DNA of 64,000 bases, taken from positions 1,550,001-1,614,000 of the forward strand of contig OY730171.1 of NCBI GenBank assembly GCA_963422465.1, written 5' to 3'. Shown here piece after piece: positions 49,420 through 58,538 of the stretch. Each line of letters begins with the position of its first letter. Positions within the stretch are counted from its first letter, which is position 1. This DNA comes from Lichina pygmaea (Eukaryota > Ascomycota > Lichinomycetes > Lichinales > Lichinaceae). Position numbers and translations under genes: made by a program. Below the pieces are notes generated by a model that saw only the letters and a list, made by a program, of their open reading frames with translations, was not told where the DNA came from and did not search any database.

Positions 49420-50394
49420 CTCGAGGCGGAGCTGCGAACCGAACTAGACGTCCGTCAGACGAGTGTGGACAGCGGAGGCGGAGATGACGGAGGCGAGCCC
49501 GGGCCCACTAGGCGTCATGGCGACATTGAATCTTCTGCACTCGATGGATGGGCGTTCTATGGATTGACATAACAGTGGTACGTTCCACTCGCTGCATGGT
49601 CAGAGTTCTGCTAGCGATCCGTATTCTCTGCTTATGACATTGAAAGTGCCTAAACCACTCGTGTCATCCCACGCGACTGTTAGAAGAGCATCTCCTTCCC
49701 TCTCTCCACCTGCCACCTTCTTTTCACACAAGCATAAAGACCTCAAATATCTCTCTCATCCTCTGTCCTTTGTCTTCCACTACCCTTCCTGCACTCTCTC
49801 TGTCATTCTGTCATCCTCTTTCTCTCTTGGACAGAATCACACGCACTTTACAGAAAAGCAACAGAAGCAAGCTTTCACTGAAGAAGAGACAAAAGGCCCA
49901 AAAGCACCAAACCCACTCTCTGGCACCGAGTCTGACGGACTTAAAAGGCCACGGCAGTCCATCACATCACCTCCTTTTGTCGATTTTTTTTCTCTCCCTG
50001 GGTCCCCAGCCCGACTTTGCCTTCTTGTTCTTTCTACCACGACGATACCATACAGTCAGTGTGGCGCAGTACAGACTACGTCTAGTAGAGCCATAGCACA
50101 ATAGAAGGCATACAAAGCACGATGGAATTCAAAGTGTAAAGGTGGTGGGGTGAGGGTCTGGGTGCCGGGGACAGAGAGAGTTGTTGTTCTGTCTCTTCTG
50201 AGACTGTTGGGTGAATTATATCCAGTCTGGGGTGTGAATGGTACTGTAGAGTTGTCTTATCAGCTCAGCTGTCTTGGCTGTGGAATGTACACACTTCTGT
50301 ATATGCATGCTGTGTCAAGCTGGTCAAGCTGGACTTGTGTCACGCGGTGCCGTACGGAGTAGGCTAAAGCGGAACTGAGCCAAAAGACTACTAT
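49420..50394. other. CRM1 downstream spacer, AT-richer
   Basis: Pyrimidine-rich (ctctc) stretch at 49690-49830. Short frames with no recognisable domain. Nothing else supportable. Confidence 0.5.
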
Positions 50395-50498
50395 GTCTGG
50401 GCTTAGTGCCCGACATCTCCGTACTAGCGATAGATAAGTGCGGCTGCACCCGCCTGCCTAGTCAGGATCTAACTGACTAAGCGCCCGGTCGGGCAACT
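50393..50498. repeat. Cluster of three short inverted repeats
   Basis: Adjacent hairpin-forming palindromes: tgtctgggc / gcccgaca (50395-50416, one bulge), tagtcag / ctgacta (about 50459-50479) and gcccggtcgggc (about 50483-50494). A TATA-like agtataaatact lies 150 bp further on. Purpose unknown; may be part of an old mobile element. Confidence 0.6.
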
Positions 50499-50910
50499 AG
50501 CTCCTGACACTTGCCTGGCTCAATACATATACACACTGTGTCAAGCAACCCCTGGTTAGTCTTGACAGTCACATAGTTGTCTCCTGTGTTGTGTAGCCTG
50601 GTACTCTTTCTTGATATCCTGTCTGTAGCTTTGTGAGTATAAATACTGTGTTCTGTCCTGGGTTGTAACACCTCTGTCCCCTCTGACACTAGTTGAGAGA
50701 CCAGTTGTCAGTTTCTATCCATTGAGCAATACCCTACAGGCTTACTTGACAACACCTTTCAGGTACCTTCCAGTAGCCACCTAGGGAACAGGCCTTTATC
50801 ACAACTCTGTCCTGCTAAGACTCCAGCACTCTTACAGGTGGAGAGATGCTTTAGCTGACAACAGTCAACTGTGTACAGAAGTAGATTTGTCTCACTTCCT
50901 AACTACCAGT

Positions 50911-51207
50911 GTCACGGGGCAGACCACGAGCACGTGACCACACGACAAGTCAGCTGACTTCGTGTGACTTTTCATATTTTTACCCACCTGTGTTGCATTT
51001 CTCTTCTGTAGCTTTACCTTCTTGTACGATAGGAACCTATTGATCGTCATCGACGTCTAGCCCTTGACAACCAGTAAAATCTAGGAGAAGAAAACTCTGC
51101 AGACTGTCACGTGCAGACAAACAATTTAGCCGTCACTCAGGGGGAGGCTGATCTCTGAACCCCTGCAAATCCTCGGGCTATCGACTCCCTGTCGAGTCCC
51201 TGGTTGA
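50911..51207. mobile_element. Possible old LTR-type terminal repeat (fossil)
   Basis: A 297-bp stretch that begins TGTCACGGGG and ends GGTTGACA, so the ends are the inverted TGTCA/TGACA pair common in fungal Gypsy-type LTRs. No second copy, duplication or intact internal genes were found in the window, so family and completeness are undetermined and the call is tentative. Confidence 0.25.
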
Positions 51208-52763
51208 CACCAATATACAGTGAGAATTCTCTTCTCTCACGTGAGCTTGGCTCTAGCAGCGAGCGAGGACTGGTCTTCTCACTCCTCCGGCTGACACTTG
51301 TGAACCCAGCCTTGAAGACCCTAACAAGAAATAAAGAAAATCACAAGATACGAAGTCGAAGAGACAACGACTTTAAAAAGGAAGTCGTCAAGCTCGCTAT
51401 TTTCCGACGAAGGCCTGCCTCAGAGCGTCGCTGGTCTCGCGATCATTGTGCTTTGCCATCGAACCCGGGGGAGAAGAGGCCGGACGAGAAACTAGTCGCA
51501 ACTATAGCCCGACAAGTATACCCGCACCTGGCAACCATGACAGGTGGCTTGTCGAGACGAGCTCGGGGAGATTTGCACCCAGATGATGACTCTTTGGCCG
51601 ACTGGCTGGGCTAGGTCACGATCGATCGGGATTCGATACGCGACTGTAATAGCACAGAGAGTCTCGAGGGCGGGGTGACCGGAGGGTAGTCAACTTATGC
51701 AATGCATATCGCAGCTTCCGCTGTATCATACGTCGATGTTGATACCCGTCATCAGTGCCAGACTCTACAGCGTCTATCTACTCGCAAGGGCTACTCGACC
51801 AGCTTAGGAAGCACCAGAAGTACGGTAGCGAAAGAAACCTTCCACCACATGCTAAAGCCATTTGCAGCCACGAAGAGAATCTCAAGGAGGTAATTACACG
51901 GCGACGAGCGATGCCGGAGACGATTTCCCGACACCCTGTACCCGAAGGCATGGATTCTGCTGTCGAAAAAGGCTTAGGAACAAGATGAGAGATCTGGCGA
52001 TCAGGTGGCAGAAGAGTACGGTAGGGGGGGGGGGGTATTGAAGACTGCGAGCCGGGGCTCTCTACGACAGGACTCGGCTCAGAGATCTATGGGGTCGGAA
52101 GCATCACGGTCCTCTTCACTCACGGTCGAAGAGGATCTGCCCCTGCATCCGAAAGTGATTCAAGTACAACGTGCGCTCGTCAAAGCAGGTCAGGATGAAA
52201 CAAAAACAAAAATTAAAATAAAAAGGTCTGAAACTGGTCGAAGGCGCCGCTCAGAACGCTAGACGGCCTACACTGCAGGCCGCTGCGAAATGAAGCTCTC
52301 GCTGGCACGACTGGCCACCGGTACTCAAGGCTCTGGATCGAAGGGAAAGGCTCAGACGAGGGAACGTGATCGGCTCTTACTGGAAAGGGGGAAGCAAAAG
52401 GGACGTTCTACGGGTGCGATGACGTGCAGGTCGTTACAGATGGAAAGGCACTGGCTGGACGCAACTTTGGCGGGAAAGATTTTTGGGAGAAGGGGGTAGG
52501 ATAGTCAGCATCGTGGCAAGACACTACACTCTACCCGGTGATCGCCATCAAAAGTGCAAACTCATCGTGGCTCTTTTTGGTCTCTCTAATCGCAAACTCG
52601 GTGATACGGTCCCTGCTCACATACATGGCCTGATGTGTTTCGTGACCCTCCCTAAGAAGAGGCGTGAATATGAATACCAAGGGATGTCCAGTGCTGATCA
52701 GAAAATTACAACGTATATATCTCACCGCTCCTCACTCCTGAGCCCTCACTGCTGAATCCTCAC
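51208..52763. other. Unassigned spacer, possibly decayed mobile-element sequence
   Basis: Open frames at 51204-51614, 51755-51988 and 52005-52262 have charged, low-similarity products and no recognisable domain. G12 at 52024-52035 and an A/T-rich aaaattaaaataaaaa at about 52208. Nothing can be assigned. Confidence 0.4.
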
Positions 52764-54490
52764 TCATCGCTGTGGATCAGACGGAGTAGATCGAGCAGAA
52801 GGCTGAGAAGGAGGTTGGTAGCCGGCTTCGATCAACGCTTCCTTCAAAGCTTGTAGGGCGTTCGTAATGTCCTCTCGTTTCGGATCGGTCTATTGCGGAG
52901 CATTTGTGTGAGCTGTTGTGTGTCGTGGGTTTTCTTTCGGGGCGGGGATCACTTCCCCCCCCCCCCCCCCCCCCCCCCAAAAACCAGAGGTGGAGGGGAA
53001 CTCTAGCAAATTGGAGGAAGGAAGGAAGGCGGAGAAGAGCAGGATGTGTACGAGCAAGCTGTAAGAAAGCGGAGCAAGGAAAAGGAAGCGAATCGGATGG
53101 AGGGGAAATGAGATAGAAACATACCACGCTTATCCCCATATGCCCTATCCTCAGGTACCTCGCTTTTATGTCCTTGTGTAAGCCCGCGGCGATGATGACG
53201 CCCCGCGTCGCCAGCTTGGGCAGGATGTCTGTGGCCTGGAGTCCATCGGGGATGTAGAAGGCCGTCATGCCGTTGGCTTGGTTCTCCGGTCGATCGGCTA
53301 ATTGTCGCAGACCGAGGTCCTGGCCAACAAACGCCTTGACCCGGTGCGACACCGTGCGATGGGCGGCGAAGCGTGCCGCGAGGATATCGGCCGTCGACGC
53401 TTGCGCCCCGGAGACGTCTGATGCGGATGACGATGCTGATGTAGGCGGTCCGGGGGATAGAAGCTGTACGAGAGCCGTGTGTAGCGCCCGGACCAGTTGC
53501 GGCGATGGCGTCGCAAAGTACGCAGGCTTCTTGGACTCGTAGGATTGCATAACTATTCGCGGAGATGAGAAATAGGGGTTGACGATAACTCGTGCTGCGG
53601 GCACGTACTTGGCAGCCAGTTCTTGAATGATGCAAAATAGGACCCCGGCGGTGTCTTTCGTTCGCTGAAACGCTGCATTGCTCGTCCGCTGACCATCATG
53701 ATGCTGAGACCGGCAGGACAACCGATACCCTTCTGACTGGCCGTCAGAACGACATCTAGATCCCACCCGTCGAATTGGATCTCCTCCGATCCGACGCTGC
53801 AGACGCCATCCACCACAATCAGCGTATCTGGTGAAACCCGGCGGACCAGTTCCGCGAGCGGCTGGACTTCGCTGAGCACGCCTGTCGAGGTGTCCACATG
53901 CGTGATGGTGACCATCTTGTACGGCCCTCCTCGAAGAGCTTGTTCGATTTCCGGCAATTGCGGCCGCGATCCGATCGGCGCCTTCAGCTGTGTCGCCCGG
54001 ACCCCGTACGTCTCGAAGCAGTCGGCGAACCCATCCCCGAAGTAACCGGTGTGCAAAACGAGCACCTCGTCGCCGGGCTCAACCAGGTTCGCGGCAACCA
54101 TGTCCCAGCCCAAGGTTCCAGAGCCGGAAACGACGAACGGTTGAGACGCAGGATCATTTGTTTGGAAGAGTTTGCGCAGCATCGACAGCACGTCGCCGAA
54201 TACAGACACGAATGGTGCGCCGACATGGCTCTCGCTAGGATGCATGTTAGTCGGATCGCATCCCGGCATCAAGGCGCTTGGTAGCTAAGTTCTAACCTGT
54301 AATGGCTCATCGACTCGAGGACCGCATCGTCAAACTCGATCGGCCCGGGTATGAGCAGAGTCGGATGGGGCGGTTGATGATACATCCTGGCTTCCGCCCT
54401 CGACGGCAAAGACTGCTCGTGCGATTGGCTGGTGATAGCTGGCTGCTTCAGCTTCGAGGATTCGCGCTCGATGGAATATGGCGTGTTCAT
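52764..54490 (-). CDS. AGX1: Alanine-glyoxylate / serine-pyruvate aminotransferase (AGX1-like)
   Basis: PLP class-V aminotransferase, converting glyoxylate plus alanine to glycine plus pyruvate. Exons 54490-54297, 54234-53609, 53552-53125, 52889-52764 (1374 nt, 457 aa). Landmarks match yeast Agx1: TLLIPGPIEFDDAVLESMSH, SHVGAPFVSVF, SQPFVVSGSGTLGWDMVAAN, VTITHVDTSTGVLSEVQPLA, IVVDGVCSVGSEEIQFDGWD and the PLP-lysine segment LTASQKGIGCPAGLSIMM (Lys near residue 233), then MQSYESKKPAYFATPSPQLV and AGLHKDIKARYLRIGHMGIS. Compared with yeast there is an N-terminal extension of about 35 residues and an inserted Ser/Ala-rich loop around residue 290. The ATG at 54385 (MYHQPPHPTLLIPGP) would give a yeast-like start. 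No C-terminal SKL. Intron 3 contains a 24-nt C run (G24 on the transcript). Confidence 0.92.
52955..52978. repeat. Poly-C tract, 24 nt, in AGX1 intron 3
   Basis: Uninterrupted C run on the plus strand. The AGX1 transcript carries G24 in this intron. Confidence 0.95.
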
Positions 54491-55256
54491 TTCCAACGGC
54501 AGTCGATTGTCAAGATGGCGCGAGATCAGACTGAGCCGTGAACTTGGCCGTGATGGAGCCACGGTGCGAGCCCAGGTGGGGACAGGATGCTGCTTGTAAG
54601 CGCTGGAAACAGCCTGGAGTCGGGTCTGTCATGTGCATTGTCGTCACTGGTCTCTGTTGAAGTTTACCCGTGAGTTATGGAGTGCTTTGTGATGCATGTG
54701 TCACTGTCATGTGATCGACCCCACCAATACCTACAAATCACGTGACATATTTGCATGCTCAAGTCTTCGACCGACATCTCCGTGCCAGCGGCCTCGAGCC
54801 TGGCCGGCGCTACTCGAAATTCTTGCTCATTTCAAACTACACTAATGCAGTGGTGCAGCAGTTACAGACACTCTTCAGCCAATCGACTATCCAACAGAAG
54901 ATAGACTTCCAAGAGTCTAGGCAGCAATCTTCGTTGTTGCGCCCACACGTGCCGCGCATCCACCCCTCATTGTCGACCCGGACATTGCCTATAAGTTAGC
55001 AATTCTCACTTCGTCTCTCTCGACCATGTTACAAACTGGAGCACATACTCGAGGTACTACCCTTGTGCTTTATAGTAAGATCTTCAGCTAACCATCAGCA
55101 GGCAAGCGAAATAACAGCACAGTACGCAAGGGGACACACCGAAAGACTTCCCTTCCCCTCCCTGGGCACCCTGACCGCAGGCGTACTGGACATACCTCGG
55201 CGTCTTCCCTCCCGGAAACAAGACCGATAGAGCCCTGTCGTGTCTCGTCACGGCAA
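54491..55256. promoter_or_regulatory. Divergent region between AGX1-like and DUF7924 genes
   Basis: Contains TCACGTG at 54738-54744. The AGX1 frame stays open upstream of its first ATG to about 54630 without a methionine. On the right a possible first exon of the DUF7924 gene starts at ATG 55026 (see that entry). Confidence 0.45.
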
Positions 55257-56927
55257 GTGCCCGGAACGCAAACAGTCCCACCATCCATATGTCGGAAGAG
55301 ATCTCTCGACATCACAGAGACTGTTGAGGATATCCCAGAAGGTCCCAGTTCGAAGCGACGACGAGCACCTCCTCCCTCGATTAAGCCACCGCCCGCCGCA
55401 GTCGATGACGAGCTTGATCCTGTTGCTTACTGGGCGCGAGAAGGACGTTGGCCACAGCGGCTTAAGAACATGAATCCCAACATGGAGCATCTTTATGCCA
55501 GGACGAAGTCTTCGTCAACGCTCAGCCGCAAGCGGTCGAATTCCGACCTGTACTTGACACCAAGCGATCAGAAGCCAAGGGAACTGAAGAGCACGCCATA
55601 CCGCGACCCCCGATATAGTACACTGCTTGCGACGAAGGGTAGCTTCATGGAAAAGTCGGAGTCTGGTATCACAGATGAAAGTAAGGCTCTCTGTCGCAAA
55701 TTGCTGGACGAAGTCCAGAAGTACCCTCAGGATTCGCTGTTCCGCGACGACGTTTTCGAGACAACATGCAGCAAAATCGCCTTCAAGAACGAGTCACGAG
55801 TCATCCAAGACATTTCTCGGCTCATTGTGCCTTCGGCTGAAAGCTTGGCCACGCTCGGAGCCAAAGATCTCAAAATCCTCACGGAGGGTGTCAATGAAGG
55901 CTGGAACAATTCAATCCCTCTGACGGGCACTCGGCCCCAACCGGACTACTCGGTGGGATTTCGACGAGAGGCGTTCACGAACGAGCAGCTCCACAAACTT
56001 TCACCCTTTGTTGGGGATTTTCTGGCTGGGGATCAGTCGTTTTTCATGGCCACGTACTACATGTACTTCCCATTCTTGACCTGCGAGGTCAAGTGTGGTA
56101 ACTCCGCCCTACCGATTGCAGACTGTCAGAATGCCCACGGCATGACGCTCGCCGTCCGAGCGATCGTTGAACTCTTCAGGCTGGTGAAGCGCGAGAGCGA
56201 GCTCAACCGCCAGATCCTGGCCTTCTCCATCTCACATGATAACCGAGCCGTACGGATTTACGGTCACTATCCCGTGATTGACGATAGCCCATCTGGGGGC
56301 GAGCCTCTCTTTTCCGCAGCCGCGACGAACCACACCAAGTATTACCGCCACCCCATTCGCGATTTCTCTTTCACAGAACTCGAGGGCCATAATAAATGGG
56401 CAGCCTATCGATTCACGAGGAACGTCTACGATACGTGGATGCCGGCACATTTCAAGAATATCTGTTCAGCCATCGATCAGCTACCAGATAAGCTGGATTT
56501 CAACGTTCACTCGATGCCAGAAAGCGGACTTTCGCAAGAGCTGGAAAACCACCGTCTCTCGCCGCCAGGCGAAGACCCTTCGCCGGCAGTTGCTCAGTTA
56601 TCAGCATCAACACCTGCGTCAGCTGAATCCATCGCCAGGGGCGAGCAACCGTCGGAGCCGAGCCAGGCCCGGACGGTATCTACCACTGCTGCTCCGTCAA
56701 AAGACGTCTTTAAAAAGCCAAGGCTGACGCCGACGGGCTATCTTAAGGAGGAGCTCGATCGTCGGTCGCAGGAAAACGAGAAACTCATGGATCTGCTGGA
56801 GAAGGTGAGGCAACAGAGTACCGAGCAGCTCGAAAAGCAAAGACAGATGATGGAGGAGAAGATGGAGCGACAGAAGCAGGAGATCATGGACCTCTTGAGA
56901 GCATCGATGCCGGCGCGGGGAGGCTAG
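55257..56927 (+). CDS. DUF7924-type fungal protein with PD-(D/E)XK-like motifs
   Basis: Function unknown; member of a family I recall as widespread and multi-copy in filamentous ascomycetes. One long open frame (556 codons from 55257), but codon 55257 is GTG and no in-frame ATG precedes it, so a 5' exon is missing. A candidate is ATG 55026-55053 spliced at a GTACTA donor to 55258. Basic N-terminus (SSKRRRAPPP) resembles a nuclear localisation signal; LDPVAYWAREGRWPQRL and ARTKSSSTLSRKRSNSDL follow. Core: LIVPSAESLATLGAKDLKIL, EGVNEGWNNSIPLTG, RPQPDYSVGF (D230), FFMATYYMYFPFLTCEVKCG (E277, K279), DCQNAHGMTLAVRAIVELFR (Q291), ILAFSISHDNRAVRIYGHYP, YYRHPIRDFSFTELEG. A C-terminal coiled coil (residues about 490-545, EKVRQQSTEQLEKQRQMMEE) ends the protein. 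Residue numbers count from 55257. Confidence 0.82.
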   Translation: MPGTQTVPPSICRKRSLDITETVEDIPEGPSSKRRRAPPPSIKPPPAAVDDELDPVAYWAREGRWPQRLKNMNPNMEHLYARTKSSSTLSRKRSNSDLYLTPSDQKPRELKSTPYRDPRYSTLLATKGSFMEKSESGITDESKALCRKLLDEVQKYPQDSLFRDDVFETTCSKIAFKNESRVIQDISRLIVPSAESLATLGAKDLKILTEGVNEGWNNSIPLTGTRPQPDYSVGFRREAFTNEQLHKLSPFVGDFLAGDQSFFMATYYMYFPFLTCEVKCGNSALPIADCQNAHGMTLAVRAIVELFRLVKRESELNRQILAFSISHDNRAVRIYGHYPVIDDSPSGGEPLFSAAATNHTKYYRHPIRDFSFTELEGHNKWAAYRFTRNVYDTWMPAHFKNICSAIDQLPDKLDFNVHSMPESGLSQELENHRLSPPGEDPSPAVAQLSASTPASAESIARGEQPSEPSQARTVSTTAAPSKDVFKKPRLTPTGYLKEELDRRSQENEKLMDLLEKVRQQSTEQLEKQRQMMEEKMERQKQEIMDLLRASMPARGG

Positions 56928-57688
56928 ATGGGGTGCCTCCCTCGCGCCGCCGCCTTTCCAGGCCGACCAAGGGCCCGTCCTATGACCCTGGGTAATCGGC
57001 AACGAAACACGATGAGCTGGACGATGCTATCCCATGACCCATGGCGGCCCTGACGTCCTCGTCCGAGATCACTTGGGTAGCATCGAGCGCGTTGCACCTA
57101 GCGCGCATGTATGTACTGGGAGCTCGGTCAACCATACTTTATGGCTAAGGTTCCTCCTTTTAAGTCGTGTTCTTCCTGTTTGGCTTTTCACTGCAACAGC
57201 TGCTCAGTTCTCCAGTACGAGGTCGATCTCCGATAGTCTTCGCGGCTTGCCACAGACTATCCAAGGGTAGCATCAAAGGACATGAAATTTTCAACTCTCC
57301 AGATATGGTACGTGCCCATGAATGCTTATATGTAGCATCTTCTGCTCTATAGGAACAGAAGGGAAGTGAGAAGCGTAAGAAGTTGAAGCGGTTTCATGGA
57401 TTCTTATCGTCGGGAGGATGTCTAGGACAGCTGAGGAAGGAGAGGTCGATCTACTGTACTCCGTAGAGCGCGATGTATATATTCTTCCTAGAGATATAAT
57501 TGCATCATCTTGGGAGTCTCGTGCGAACACGAGGGTCCGGTTGTGGTGTGGAAGCTCAACCATGCCGTAGGCAGGGGAAATCAGAATCATTCCAGCTCTG
57601 GGGCTTACATAATCTTCTGGGTAACCTTATTCACGCGTTACAGCAGTTGTCCAGTGCGTCACGTTGCGGCCATATCTCAAGGGCAGCC
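56928..57688. other. Spacer between DUF7924 gene and VPS29
   Basis: VPS29 promoter side. Only short frames; nothing recognisable. Confidence 0.5.
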
Positions 57689-58538
57689 ATGTCCTCGAGG
57701 CTGGTGTTGGTGCTGGGAGATCTGTTCGTGCCGGATAGAGCTCCAGTAAGTCGTGGCTCGATGAACGCCTTTGACGGACCGTTGACGGGGCCGAACAGGA
57801 CATTCCGGCAAAGGTACAGCAACATCGCCACGGAGCCTGTTAACGGCGACGACGACAACTGCCCCCTCCATGCGCTGACCGGTGCAGCACAGTTCAAGAA
57901 GCTCCTGACGCCCGGCAAGATCGGGCAGATCCTGTGCCTCGGGAACCTCACGGACAAGGACACGTACGAGTTCCTGCGGTCGATCGCGCCCGACGTGCAG
58001 GTGGTCAAGGGCGACTTCGACGTCGAGGCGCCCAACCTGCCGCTCTCGAAGATCGTCACGCACGGCAAGCTGCGCATCGGCTTCACCCATGGCCACACCA
58101 TCGTGCCGCCCGCGGACTCGGACAGCCTGCTCATCGCGGCCAGGCAGATGGACGTCGACGTCTTCCTCTGGGGAGGCACCCACCGCTTCGAGGCCTACGA
58201 GCTCGAGGGCAAGTTCTTCGTCAACCCCGGCAGCGCCACGGGCGCGATGAGCACGGGATGGGGGTGGGAGACGGAGGAGCCGACGCCGAGCTTCGTCTTG
58301 ATGGATGTAGGGCTTCTCTTCTGGATCGTTCACGTGTTTGCTTCCGTGTGACGCCTGTACGAAGAGGCATCTGCCTGCCAAACAGAGGTACTAACAAGAG
58401 TCATCTCGATATATCTAGGTACAAGGAGACGTGCTCGTGCTCTACGTCTACCAGCTACGAAAAGACGCGAACGGGATCGAGAACGTCGGCGTCGAAAAGG
58501 TTTCGTTCCGAAAGAACGCGACGGCGGCAGTGTCATAG
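57689..58538 (+). CDS. VPS29: Retromer subunit VPS29
   Basis: Phosphoesterase-fold scaffold subunit of retromer, acting in endosome-to-Golgi recycling with VPS35/VPS26. Four exons: 57689-57745, a 15-nt exon 57799-57813 (DIPAK), 57893-58306, 58419-58538 (606 nt, 201 aa; human 182). N-terminus LVLVLGDLFVPDRAP then DIPAKFKKLLTPGKIGQILC; LGNLTDKDTYEFLRS; VVKGDFDVEAPNLPLSKIVT; GFTHGHTIVPPADSDSL; FLWGGTHRFEAYELEGKFFV; NPGSATGAMSTGW; FVLMDVQGDVLVLYVYQL. The GD, GN, GDFD and GHT-type positions of the metallophosphoesterase fold are kept in the modified retromer form (THGH, GGTH). Introns have canonical ends and phase 0. Confidence 0.96.
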
